Positions 45,380 to 53,478 of a stretch of DNA of 64,000 nucleotides are shown piece by piece. Within the stretch, counting starts at the first letter, position 1. Each line of letters opens with the position of its first letter. A program made the position numbers and the translations under genes. The notes under the pieces were generated by a model that made no database searches, was not told the origin of the DNA, and worked only from the letters and a program-made list of their open reading frames with translations. This DNA is from Pedobacter steynii (GTDB lineage Bacteria; Bacteroidota; Bacteroidia; Sphingobacteriales; Sphingobacteriaceae). Location: NCBI RefSeq assembly GCF_001721645.1, contig NZ_CP017141.1, positions 6,262,001-6,326,000 of the forward strand. The letters are read 5' to 3'.

Positions 45380-46456
45380 TTATACTTTCTCCTTCTGGAT
45401 TAAAGCGGGTATGGTTTTTAGGATGATTTTCAGATCCAGCAGAATAGAATAATTATCAGCATAATAATTATCCAGTTCCTTACGTTCGCGCTCTGACATA
45501 TCTTTTTGACCTCTTTTACTAATTTGCCATAAGCCTGTCAGACCCGCAGGCCCAAGGAATCGCGTAGACCATTCGTTGGTGGTTAACTGTTCTGCCTCAT
45601 ACAAGGGCAAAGGTCTGTTCCCGACCAAAGACATATCTCCGATAAATACATTGATTAATTGTGGCAGTTCGTCAATACTTGTTTTTCTTAGAAACCCACC
45701 CAATCTGGTAATTCTTGGATCATCTTTGAATTTAACAAATGCAGACTTACCGGTTTTGTTCTCCTCATTATTAGCATATTGATTCAGATCGGCCATATCC
45801 TTTAGCATCTTATCTGCATCACTGCGCATAGATCTGAATTTATAAAAATCGAATATTTTATAGCCAGCCCCTACCCGCTTGCTCTTGTAAATTACTTTCC
45901 CCTTAGATTCCAGTCTGATGAGAATCGCAACAACAATAAACAGTGGCATCAAAAACAACAGCGCAAAGCCCGAAGCTACCATATCAAAAGCCCGTTTAGT
46001 CCATGGCAATTGATATTCTACATCAGCTTTCTGTGCGAGCTCCATTAATTTCGGTTTGATTAACTTAAATTTAACTAAAAAATTAAGCCTTTCACAAAAA
46101 TCTTCCAGTGGAAAAGGATAGGTATAGTAATCATTGACTTTTAGATCCAATGCCATCTTTCTCCAGACTTTGTCTTCTTTAATCCCTAAAAGAACAAGAA
46201 TGAGTCCCTGCAAAAGTGGATTTTTCTTAATCTCTCTGATCTGTTCGAAACAGTTTTTATTGTCATCAACTTCAATCAAAATGATATCAGGTAATGTTAA
46301 TAATGACTGCTGATCAAGATAGCGCTTAAAATCCTGCGGGTCATCCATATGCTCCACATTGGTGTCGAACTCCTCAGCAATCACCTCTTTAAGGAGTTTT
46401 CCAAAATGCACTATTTTGGCATTTATCTGAGGACGGTTAATGGTCGAAGTTGTCAT
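45380..46456 (-). CDS. Polyprenyl-phosphate sugar-1-phosphate transferase with receiver-like N-terminus
   Basis: 358 residues. The C-terminal 200 form the initiating transferase of WcaJ/WbaP type: one membrane helix (FALLFLMPLFIVVAILIRL), KRVGAGYKIFDFYKFRSM, TSIDELPQLINVFIGDMSL and GLTGLWQISKRG. It moves a sugar phosphate from a nucleotide sugar to undecaprenyl phosphate. Residues about 1-130 do not form the usual membrane bundle; they resemble a response-regulator receiver fold (PDIILIEVDDNK, LQGLILVLLGIKE, DYYTYPF) with the usual loop lysine missing. It overlaps the real response regulator gene by four bases. Confidence 0.9.
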   Translation of the reverse strand: MTTSTINRPQINAKIVHFGKLLKEVIAEEFDTNVEHMDDPQDFKRYLDQQSLLTLPDIILIEVDDNKNCFEQIREIKKNPLLQGLILVLLGIKEDKVWRKMALDLKVNDYYTYPFPLEDFCERLNFLVKFKLIKPKLMELAQKADVEYQLPWTKRAFDMVASGFALLFLMPLFIVVAILIRLESKGKVIYKSKRVGAGYKIFDFYKFRSMRSDADKMLKDMADLNQYANNEENKTGKSAFVKFKDDPRITRLGGFLRKTSIDELPQLINVFIGDMSLVGNRPLPLYEAEQLTTNEWSTRFLGPAGLTGLWQISKRGQKDMSERERKELDNYYADNYSILLDLKIILKTIPALIQKEKV

Positions 46457-46959
46457 GCGGTTATGAGTTGAGCAATTTGCGATTTTAGAATTGCAGGATT
46501 AAAAGGTTTTTCCAGATAGCTGTCAATCTTGAAAGGCATTTGTTTCACTTTATCCGCCAGATCTTCTGCCCCAGACAATAAGATCACCGGTGTATTTCTG
46601 TAAAACCCGCTGATCTTAAGGTTTCTGATTAATGTACTTCCATCGAAGTAAGGCATCATCAGATCAGATATGATCAGATCAGGATCGTTTCCTTCTTCCA
46701 GCCAGGCTATAGCTTCGATTCCACTCTTTTTTATGATCAGGTCATAATCAGCCGCCAGGATGAAGCTCAATAGCTTAAGAATACTCAGTTCATCATCTAC
46801 GATGAGTATGCTTTTTTTATGATCAGGTTTAATTTCCATGTATTCGTTACTGTAATTCTTACGGGAATTCCACAACAAAAACCTATCCAAATAAGGAAAA
46901 TTCCCCATTTCGGATTCATTTTCGGTCGTCCCATTATTACTGATTCTTTCTGTAAACAT
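46453..46959 (-). CDS. CheY-like response regulator (receiver only)
   Basis: 168 residues, or about 128 if the ATG at 46839 (MEIKPDHKKS) is used; the first 40 residues have no recognisable fold, so the shorter start is likely. The receiver is complete: ILIVDDELSILKL with the acidic pair, phospho-Asp in IISDLMMPYFDG, the Ser in VILLSGAEDL and the Lys in YLEKPF. There is no output domain. Its stop overlaps the start of the sugar transferase, whose own N-terminus is receiver-like, so it may act on it directly. No sensor kinase is in the window. Confidence 0.9.
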   Translation of the reverse strand: MFTERISNNGTTENESEMGNFPYLDRFLLWNSRKNYSNEYMEIKPDHKKSILIVDDELSILKLLSFILAADYDLIIKKSGIEAIAWLEEGNDPDLIISDLMMPYFDGSTLIRNLKISGFYRNTPVILLSGAEDLADKVKQMPFKIDSYLEKPFNPAILKSQIAQLITA

Positions 46960-47042
46960 AATACTTTTTCTAGTAATCGTCCCTATTCAGCCTCGATCGG
47001 TTTACATTTTAGAAATTTCCGAGTTTAGCCCCCTTAATTAAC

Positions 47043-47414
47043 TTATTTTATATTAATAACAAATGTCTTTTTACTTACCTCGCCTGCCTTCAGGTCATTC
47101 AGTTCATTACAAACAATACGGCCAAAAGAATCGATTACTAATAACCTGATCTTTTGTTCTTCTTTAGACAACACCTCAGTTTTCAAATCAAAATCTCCGG
47201 AGTAGAAAAAAGGAATATCATTGCTTCCCTTATCGATTCCAACATTATATGCCTTGCTATTTACCTCATAATTGATTTCGCAATTTTCACATTCCACCCT
47301 TAAAAGCCCTTCTCTTTTAAGAATCACATTAGATATATTATCAAATGAGGCATCCTTTTTACAACTGTATAAGGAAGTCAGAACAACTAGCAATAATAGA
47401 TATTGAATTCTCAT
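47043..47414 (-). CDS. Small lipoprotein at the head of the exopolysaccharide operon
   Basis: 123 residues. The signal ends in the lipobox LYSCKKD, so the protein is expected to be lipidated. The rest is beta-rich (GLLRVECENCEINYEVN, EQKIRLLVIDSFG) with two Cys in CENC. No family is recognised. It is the first gene of the minus-strand group, 84 bases before the response regulator, and could be an envelope sensor or accessory factor. Function unknown. Confidence 0.65.
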   Translation of the reverse strand: MRIQYLLLLVVLTSLYSCKKDASFDNISNVILKREGLLRVECENCEINYEVNSKAYNVGIDKGSNDIPFFYSGDFDLKTEVLSKEEQKIRLLVIDSFGRIVCNELNDLKAGEVSKKTFVINIK

Positions 47415-47770
47415 TTTAGGTTATTATTATATCGAGGTAAAGGAAAAAACCAAGCCAATAACAGATATGATAGACGGAAATGTGGATATTAGGGGTTCAA
47501 CCAAACGTTAAAGCTGTTTAGAAGCTGATTTTTCTTTCTGGTTAATTCCAAAATTTTTCATTCTTTCATTTTACCGGGTAGTTTATTTTCCCAAAATCCA
47601 CCCCACTGTGGGCAATTTTCTACAATAAAAAAAATGGGGAATGTTGATTTTTGAAGGATTAATTTCCAATTGGGGACTTTCACACCATGCTCTATTCAGA
47701 AACAAAGATCTGTATCTTAAAAAGTTCAGTATATATTAAGATAAAAATAGATTTGAACTTAAAATTCCAC
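47415..47770. other. Promoter-side region of the exopolysaccharide operon
   Basis: About 360 bases without a gene, AT-rich. It contains pyrimidine or purine blocks similar to those near 31000: CCACCCCACTGTGGG at 47599-47612, ATGGGGA at 47634-47640 and TTGGGGAC at 47670-47677. No perfect TAnnTTTG was found on the minus strand close to 47414. The region between here and the lipoprotein at 47843 also holds that gene's terminator. Confidence 0.4.
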
Positions 47771-47814
47771 AAAAAAACCAGGTAAAAAACCCCAATTAAA
47801 AGGCTCTTACCTGG
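47771..47814 (-). terminator. Terminator after the glycine-zipper lipoprotein gene
   Basis: On the minus strand CCAGGTAA (47814-47807) pairs with TTACCTGG (47785-47778) around a 21-base loop and is followed by seven T residues. It lies about 30 bases beyond the stop at 47843. Confidence 0.75.
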
Positions 47815-47842
47815 CTTTCATGAAAATTTCGGTAATTAAATA

Positions 47843-48325
47843 CTAATTTTTCGGCGTTACTCTTCCGGATTTTCTATCCTGTGCCCTTCCAATCACATAA
47901 CCTGTACCGGCCCCCACAACTCCACCGATAATCGCACCTCTTCCATCCTTTTTATCAATCAGGACACCGCCTAAGGCACCTGCCCCTGCACCAATAACTG
48001 CTCCTTTAGCTGCCTGACTCCAGCCTTTTTTCTTAGCAGGAACTGCAGCTTCTGTGTTAGATGAATTATTTCTATCACTTCTTTCTGCTGCTGCTTCATT
48101 CCGTTCGGCCAAAAGAAGCGTTCTTTTTTCTTCTTTAACTTTTTCTTCTTTAACTTTCGCTAATCTTTCTTTCTCCTGAGCATCTGCTCTTTTAAAACTA
48201 TCTAGTTTCAGACTATCCTTTACCGCAACAATTGCTTGCTGCTTTATCATCGCCTCCTGCTTGGCATTATTTGAACATGCTGATAAGACTATCGCAAATG
48301 CCGCTACTGAAAATATCTTTTTCAT
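47843..48325 (-). CDS. Glycine-zipper lipoprotein
   Basis: 160 residues. Signal with lipobox (LSACSNNAK), a highly charged helical middle rich in Lys/Glu/Arg (RLAKVKEEKVKEEKRTLL) and a glycine-zipper C-terminus (AVIGAGAGALGGVLID, GAIIGGVVGAGTGYVIGRA). Glycine-zipper proteins of this type sit in the cell envelope and are often induced by stress. The coiled, charged middle could span the periplasm. Stand-alone gene between the exopolysaccharide locus and the cold-shock gene. Confidence 0.85.
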   Translation of the reverse strand: MKKIFSVAAFAIVLSACSNNAKQEAMIKQQAIVAVKDSLKLDSFKRADAQEKERLAKVKEEKVKEEKRTLLLAERNEAAAERSDRNNSSNTEAAVPAKKKGWSQAAKGAVIGAGAGALGGVLIDKKDGRGAIIGGVVGAGTGYVIGRAQDRKSGRVTPKN

Positions 48326-48380
48326 AACTATAGAATGTTTAGATTAATACATATACACTGTAAAAATGATGCCAAACTCT

Positions 48381-48620
48381 CTATTTGTCCATTAATGGCG
48401 AATTAATGAAAGGTTCATCACGATCATGATCATCGTCCTCACCGTCCGGATTTCCTGAAATCCGGTCATTATCAGTATTCAAATAATTATAAAAAGAGAA
48501 ATTTTCTGAAGACTGATCCGCATCCAAACCGAGGTTATCCGGCTCTTCATAAGTCCTCTTTTTAGGTCTCTTTTCATTTGCAATTGATCTTATTTTTTCA
48601 GGATTCGTCTCTTTGCTCAT
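48381..48620 (-). CDS. Small charged protein of unknown function
   Basis: 79 residues, no signal or membrane helix. The N-terminal part is basic (RPKKRTYEEPDN) and the C-terminal part acidic (NPDGEDDDHDRDEP), and most of the chain looks disordered. No motif identifies it. Spacing from the upstream and downstream genes supports a real gene but evidence is thin. Confidence 0.5.
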   Translation of the reverse strand: MSKETNPEKIRSIANEKRPKKRTYEEPDNLGLDADQSSENFSFYNYLNTDNDRISGNPDGEDDDHDRDEPFINSPLMDK

Positions 48621-48740
48621 TTTATCAATTTTAAATCCGACTATACATTAACTTCCTTATACCCTAACAATATACGTTTAAATAGGTTCCAACGGCATTC
48701 ATCATTAAATATTTAATTCGTTTTTCTTCCTATTTAAAGA

Positions 48741-48772
48741 TTTTGATATTAATATTCTATTCATTATTTTCA
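48741..48772 (+). promoter_or_regulatory. Promoter of the cold-shock gene
   Basis: TTTTG at 48741-48745 and TATTTTCA at 48765-48772 lie 19 bases apart, near the Bacteroidota promoter consensus with two mismatches in the last two positions of the -7 box. Predicted leader is about 18 bases, shorter than in typical cold-shock genes. Confidence 0.45.
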
Positions 48773-48795
48773 CATCGAAATATATATATAATAAT

Positions 48796-49002
48796 ATGCG
48801 TACAACAGGAAAAGTTAAATGGTTTAATTCTGCAAAAGGATTTGGATTTATAACTCCAGAAGATGGAGGAAAAGATATTTTCGTACATTTTTCTGCGATT
48901 GCAGGAGATTCATTCAGAGAGTTGAATGAAGGAGACAGCGTAGAATTCGAATTGAATGAAGGAAAAAAAGGTCCTGAAGCATCAAACGTAACAGTTCTTT
49001 AG
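48796..49002 (+). CDS. Cold-shock protein, CspA family
   Basis: 68 residues, one OB-fold cold-shock domain that binds single-stranded RNA or DNA. RNP1 is KGFGFI at 14-19 and RNP2 DIFVHF at 27-32, both complete, in the setting TGKVKWFNSAKGFGFITPED. Such proteins melt mRNA secondary structure at low temperature or act as transcription antiterminators. It is a single-gene unit with its own promoter and terminator. Unlike the 61-residue protein at 14381 it has the domain but no basic extension. Confidence 0.96.
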   Translation: MRTTGKVKWFNSAKGFGFITPEDGGKDIFVHFSAIAGDSFRELNEGDSVEFELNEGKKGPEASNVTVL

Positions 49003-49023
49003 TCTTAATTCATTTCATAAAAG

Positions 49024-49053
49024 AGGGGTATGTTTAGGCATCACCCCTTTTTT
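49024..49053 (+). terminator. Terminator after the cold-shock gene
   Basis: AGGGGT (49024-49029) and ACCCCT (49043-49048) form a 6-bp stem followed by a T run. It overlaps the region where a TTG at 49056 could extend the next reading frame, which is one reason to reject that extension. Confidence 0.8.
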
Positions 49054-49085
49054 TATTGCAGCCTTTAACCTGGATATACAACAAA

Positions 49086-49937
49086 ATGCCGGAAAGTCCA
49101 TCCTCGATTCCTCAAAACCATACCATCAGCATCCTTGGTTGCGGATGGTATGGTTTTGAACTTGCCAAACAACTCCTCTCATCAGGTTATCTTGTAAAAG
49201 GTTCCAGTACCACAGCAACTAAGCTAACCCTGCTTTCGGAATCTGGAATCCAGCCCTACCTTATAGATTTTCAAGAAGATAAAGCTCATTACGATCCCGA
49301 TTTCTTTAATACAGATCTGCTGATCATCAACATTCCACCAAAGAGAGTCAGTGGAAAACAAGACTCTTTTTGCAAGAAAATAGAAAGAATTGCCAGTGCA
49401 GCACAAAAACAGCAGTTAAAACATATTGTGTTTATCAGCTCCACAGCGGTTTATGGCGATCAAAATCTTGAAATTACAGAGTCTACCCTAACCAATCCGG
49501 ATACCGCATCTGGAAAAGCCATGCTCGAAGCAGAAAACCTGCTGACCAGCCAAACTGCTTTTACCACCACCATTCTTCGCTTTGCAGGATTAATTGGTCC
49601 CGGCCGAAATCCAGGAAGGTTCTTTGCTGGTAAAGACAATATTCCCAACGGACGCGCCCCTGTTAACTTAGTACACCTGCAGGATTGCATAAACTTCAGT
49701 ATAACCCTGATTAAAAATGCAACATTCGGACCTATATATAATGTCTGCTCACCAGACCATCCGAGCAGACAGGAATTTTATCGCAAAGCCGCTCAGGTAT
49801 CCGGACTTCCTGTTCCTACGTTTCAGGATGAACTTCTGAAATGGAAGAAGGTATCGACCATACATGTAGCTCCCGGCTTTAACTATACTTACCGGGTTAA
49901 TAATTTTTCAACATGGATGGATACAGATAAATTATAA
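49086..49937 (+). CDS. NAD(P)-dependent epimerase/dehydratase-like protein
   Basis: About 283 residues from the ATG at 49086. The Rossmann motif ISILGCGWYGFELAKQL, then VFISSTAVYGDQNLEI (the YxxxK region is altered), LRFAGLIGPGRNPGRFF and VNLVHLQDCINF place it in the extended SDR group related to YeeZ. The start has GCGWYG where most have GxxGxxG. The substrate is unknown. It is followed 37 bases later by the RNA hydrolase gene, possibly one transcript. Confidence 0.85.
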   Translation: MPESPSSIPQNHTISILGCGWYGFELAKQLLSSGYLVKGSSTTATKLTLLSESGIQPYLIDFQEDKAHYDPDFFNTDLLIINIPPKRVSGKQDSFCKKIERIASAAQKQQLKHIVFISSTAVYGDQNLEITESTLTNPDTASGKAMLEAENLLTSQTAFTTTILRFAGLIGPGRNPGRFFAGKDNIPNGRAPVNLVHLQDCINFSITLIKNATFGPIYNVCSPDHPSRQEFYRKAAQVSGLPVPTFQDELLKWKKVSTIHVAPGFNYTYRVNNFSTWMDTDKL

Positions 49938-49974
49938 AAAATGATAACTTGGCTCCAATAAGGATACCATAGCT

Positions 49975-51366
49975 ATGAAATTGACTATTTGGGGAGCAGC
50001 AAGACAGGTAACAGGGAGTATGCACCTGCTGCAATTAGAGGATTATAATATACTGGTCGATTGCGGTCTGGATTATGAAAAAGAAACTTATCAGGAAGAG
50101 AACCAGTATTTTCCTTTTGACCCATCCAGCATAGATGTGGTCATCCTGACACATGCACACATTGACCACTCCGGCAATTTACCTACATTAGTCAGAATGG
50201 GCTTCGAAGGTCAGGTTCTTTGTACTCCTCCCACAGCAGATCTTACAGAACTACTACTGCTAGATTCTGTCAATATTTTTCTCAGTAAACAGCATAAACC
50301 CAAGGGCCGCCGTGGAAGAGGTTCCCATCCCGGACCTCAGCCACTTTATCTCCAAAAGCATGTCATGGATACCGTTGAACGTTTTGTTACGATCGGCTTC
50401 CACAGAGATTTTCGCTTAAACGGGAAAGTATCTTTAAAATTCATACCGGTTGGCCATCTCCTGGGTGCAGCTGCGGTCGTACTCACGGTACAGGATCATG
50501 GGCTGGAAAAGAAAATCGCTTTTACAGGAGATATTGGCCGGAATAATTATCCGGTACTGGTAAACCCTGAGCCCATTCCTCAGGTAGATTACCTGGTGTC
50601 AGAATCCACTTACGGAGGAAAACTACATAGCACGGACGTCAGTCTGGAACAGAAGTTAATCGATACCATCAATGAATCCTGTATCAAATTTCCAGGACGG
50701 CTGATCATCCCGGCTTTTAGTATTGGCAGAACTCAATCTCTGGTTTATTCCTTAAACAAAATTTTCAGCCAGGGCCTCCTTCCCTACGTTAAAGTTTTTG
50801 TAGATAGCCCGATGGCAGAATTCGCCACTGATATTTACCGCCACCACCATGACCTGGTTAACGATGAAGCAAAAGAATTTTACAAACAAAAAGGAGATGA
50901 GTTTGAATTTGAGGCACTTTCTTATGTACACGATAAAAAAGAAAGTTTATCTGTTTCCAATTATCATGAACCGTGTATCATCATCTCCTCTGCCGGAATG
51001 CTGGAAGGAGGCAGGATACAAGACCACCTTTATTATAATATTCAGAATTATTATTGTACCATTCTATTCATTGGATATTGTGCAAAAGGAACATTAGGCA
51101 ACCGCCTCTTGCGTGGTGATCCAATCATCAGGCTCAGAAACCGTGATCTGATGGTTTATGCAAGCATTAAGCAAACTGATCTGTTGAGCGGTCATGGCGA
51201 TCACAATGATCTGGTTAATATGATAAAACACCAGGACTCCGGACAATTAAAACAGATATTCCTCGTTCATGGTGAAGAGAAGAATACAAATAGCCTGGCT
51301 GAAGCACTTATTGATATTGGCTATAAAGTCAGTATTCCGGAAAAGGGAGAAGTGTTTGAATTGTAA
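49975..51366 (+). CDS. MBL-fold/beta-CASP RNA metallo-hydrolase
   Basis: 463 residues. The metal motif THAHIDHSG lies near residue 59, followed by PVGHLLGAA, FTGDIGRN, then the beta-CASP insert (RLIIPAFSIGRTQSLVYSLN, VDSPMA) and the CASP His region ILISSAGMLEGG-like (IIISSAGMLEGGRIQDHL) and SGHGDHNDLVNM near the end. This is the layout of bacterial CPSF-like RNases, which trim or cut RNA. Family clear; the RNA target is unknown. Confidence 0.93.
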   Translation: MKLTIWGAARQVTGSMHLLQLEDYNILVDCGLDYEKETYQEENQYFPFDPSSIDVVILTHAHIDHSGNLPTLVRMGFEGQVLCTPPTADLTELLLLDSVNIFLSKQHKPKGRRGRGSHPGPQPLYLQKHVMDTVERFVTIGFHRDFRLNGKVSLKFIPVGHLLGAAAVVLTVQDHGLEKKIAFTGDIGRNNYPVLVNPEPIPQVDYLVSESTYGGKLHSTDVSLEQKLIDTINESCIKFPGRLIIPAFSIGRTQSLVYSLNKIFSQGLLPYVKVFVDSPMAEFATDIYRHHHDLVNDEAKEFYKQKGDEFEFEALSYVHDKKESLSVSNYHEPCIIISSAGMLEGGRIQDHLYYNIQNYYCTILFIGYCAKGTLGNRLLRGDPIIRLRNRDLMVYASIKQTDLLSGHGDHNDLVNMIKHQDSGQLKQIFLVHGEEKNTNSLAEALIDIGYKVSIPEKGEVFEL

Positions 51367-51534
51367 ACCTGAGCTAGCTCTTCCAATGTTCAATTCTTTC
51401 TAAAACCAGGAATTGTAGCAAATACTATACATAAAAATGCCGCATTTATCAAAAAAGATATATTTTATAAATATTCTGGAACATCTATTAACATACTGAT
51501 TATTAGTTAATTCTGATTTATTTTCCATCAACAA

Positions 51535-51542
51535 TAGCTTTG
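51535..51542 (+). promoter_or_regulatory. Possible -7 element of the OmpA-family gene
   Basis: TAGCTTTG matches TAnnTTTG, 72 bases before the ATG at 51614. Upstream spacing gives only a partial -33 (TTCTG). The 247 bases between 51367 and 51613 hold no gene and no other clear promoter. Confidence 0.45.
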
Positions 51543-51613
51543 GCAAGGTTATTACAAGGAGGTTAGCAGTTCAGTAGAGTAACTGGATGCACATATATCT
51601 AATTGAAAAGAAA

Positions 51614-52963
51614 ATGAAATCTAACATTACAAAAGCCGCAATGGTAGTTGCCCTATTGGGAGTATCATCGCAATTATTCGCTCAAGATACGGCGCCTGAA
51701 ACTACAGGACGCTTTGGGAAAAAAGAATTCCGTACCTGGTCAATTGGTGGACATGCTGGTGTATTAAGCACCAATACCATCTTCAATGGCAATAGCCGTG
51801 ATTTTAAAACTGCAAATGAATCTTTAGGATATGGCGGTTATATCAAAAAACAAATTCTACCTGCTCTAGGTTTACAAGCAGATTTCTTAGCTGGTAAAGT
51901 AAAAGGTTCAAGAGGACTTGCTGGAATTAATCCATTAACCAATGAAGCTATTTACAGCAATGATAAAAGCTTTGAAACAAGACTTGAATGGTCAGCAGCC
52001 TTAACTGCAGTTTATAACCTGGCTAATATCAGCATCAACAGAGAAAATGCAGTATTGATTCCTTACGTAAAAGCTGGTGCTGGTTATATGTCATCAGGTG
52101 CTGATGTAACTACTGCCGGTGTTGTTGACAAACAATCTTACAGAGAAGGATATTTCATCCCGGTAGGTGCTGGTTTTAAATTGGGTATTGCAAAAGGTAT
52201 CAATTTAGACTTCGGTTACGATGTTAACTTTGTTAAAACCGGTAAATTTGACGGTATGAACACTGCAAGATTCGATAAATTCTCTTATGGACATGCAGGT
52301 TTAGAATTTGCTTTGGGTAGCAAATCAAAACCACAGTTACAAAACTACAGCTCATTGGCTAACTTACGTAACGAAAGTGCAGAAGAAAGTGCTGATTTAA
52401 GAAGAGCCTTATCTACAGCAGAGCAAAATGCTAAAAGAGATAAAGAAGCAATGGAAGCTAAATATGCACAGGAAATGGGTGATGACGATGGTGATGGTGT
52501 AGCTAACAAATTTGATAAATGTCCAGGTACTCCTTCAGGAACCGTAGTTGATGGTGCCGGATGTACATTAAAAGCTGCTCCAGCTGTAATCAGAGAAAAA
52601 ATTATCGTAACAGAAGCTGACAAAAAAGTAGTTAACGAAGCGATCAGAGATTTAGAGTTTGACTTAGGAAAAGCAACTATCCGTTCGAAATCTTATCCTA
52701 CATTAAACCGTGTTGCTGCTCTTCTGGTAGAGAAAAATTTCAGCTTAAAATTAGCTGGTCACACAGATAACACAGGTTCAATGGCTTTAAACTTACGTTT
52801 GTCGAAAGACAGAGCTGAAGCAATCAAAGCTTATTTAGTATCACAAGGTGCAAATGCTTCCCGTATCGAAGCTACAGGTTACGGACCTAACCAACCAATA
52901 GCAACTAATAAAACTGCTGCTGGTCGTCAGAAAAACCGTAGAGTTGAATTTAGTTTGTTCTAG
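51614..52963 (+). CDS. OmpA-family outer-membrane protein
   Basis: About 449 residues from the ATG at 51614 (MKSNITKAAMVVALLG); an ATG at 51587 would add nine residues. After a signal peptide (cut after LFAQ) comes an N-terminal beta-barrel of about 230 residues, a coiled linker, a type-3 thrombospondin-like calcium repeat (DDDGDGVANKFDKCPGTP) and a C-terminal OmpA peptidoglycan-binding domain (LAGHTDNTGSMALNLRLSKDRAEAI, ATGYGPNQP, NRRVEF). Codon use is unusually biased (a few codons dominate), which points to very high expression. Likely a major structural protein linking outer membrane and wall. Confidence 0.95.
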   Translation: MKSNITKAAMVVALLGVSSQLFAQDTAPETTGRFGKKEFRTWSIGGHAGVLSTNTIFNGNSRDFKTANESLGYGGYIKKQILPALGLQADFLAGKVKGSRGLAGINPLTNEAIYSNDKSFETRLEWSAALTAVYNLANISINRENAVLIPYVKAGAGYMSSGADVTTAGVVDKQSYREGYFIPVGAGFKLGIAKGINLDFGYDVNFVKTGKFDGMNTARFDKFSYGHAGLEFALGSKSKPQLQNYSSLANLRNESAEESADLRRALSTAEQNAKRDKEAMEAKYAQEMGDDDGDGVANKFDKCPGTPSGTVVDGAGCTLKAAPAVIREKIIVTEADKKVVNEAIRDLEFDLGKATIRSKSYPTLNRVAALLVEKNFSLKLAGHTDNTGSMALNLRLSKDRAEAIKAYLVSQGANASRIEATGYGPNQPIATNKTAAGRQKNRRVEFSLF

Positions 52964-52985
52964 TTTAATCAATTAATAAGGAAAG

Positions 52986-53013
52986 GCCGGCAAGAAATTG
53001 CTGGCTTTTTTTT
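52986..53013 (+). terminator. Terminator after the OmpA-family gene
   Basis: GCCGGCAA (52986-52993) and TTGCTGGC (52998-53005) form an 8-bp stem (one G-T pair) with the loop GAAA, followed by eight T residues. Confidence 0.92.
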
Positions 53014-53030
53014 GTCTTGTCCTCCTTCAA

Positions 53031-53393
53031 CTATAAAGAATCAGGTTCGCGCTCCGGCAGGTCAATTCCTTTGACATCCATTGCATTTCCTCCCTTAAGC
53101 AGAGAAATGCTCAGTAGCATCGTTTCGGAATCTACCTGATCAATAGCATTACAGACGCTGTACTCTTCCACTACATAATTTGCTTTAAGGCGAAATTCAT
53201 TTGTCGCAAGCACCTGTAAACTCCTCTCTTCGAAGACCACCTTTCTCACCTTCTCCCTGGAATGGTAGCCCTGAAGCATCAGCTCAACCTGCGCTGCAGC
53301 TACATTTAAAATGTTTAATATTGCTGAATGAGCATCATTTTGCCATAGGGATTTATTTTCAGCAGTAACAGGAAGAGTAACAGAATATTGCAT
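53031..53393 (-). CDS. Hypothetical protein of 120 residues
   Basis: No signal peptide or membrane helix. The first half is helical (HSAILNILNVAAAQVELMLQGY) and the second half beta-rich (FRLKANYVVEEYSV, ETMLLSISLLKGG). No family motif is recognised. It lies alone between the OmpA-family gene (plus) and the terminator that ends the ter-type operon. It could be read from its own promoter. Real by codon pattern, function unknown. Confidence 0.6.
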   Translation of the reverse strand: MQYSVTLPVTAENKSLWQNDAHSAILNILNVAAAQVELMLQGYHSREKVRKVVFEERSLQVLATNEFRLKANYVVEEYSVCNAIDQVDSETMLLSISLLKGGNAMDVKGIDLPEREPDSL

Positions 53394-53423
53394 AGGATAT
53401 CTTGTTTAGGACTCAAGATACAA

Positions 53424-53456
53424 AAAAGACCTGGACAAGTATTGTCCAGGTCTTTT
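53424..53456 (-). terminator. Terminator of the Ter operon
   Basis: AAAAGACCTGGACAA (53424-53438) and its perfect complement (53442-53456) form a 15-bp stem with a 3-base loop, and the ends are A/T rich. It lies 22 bases after the TerC stop on the minus strand and is the strongest hairpin of this part of the window. Confidence 0.9.
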
Positions 53457-53478
53457 AAGGTGATAAAGCCGCTAAGAA

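Noticed and set aside
49056..49085. TTG start that would extend the epimerase-like protein by ten residues
   Set aside because: It lies next to the T run of the cold-shock terminator, and the added residues do not match the family.
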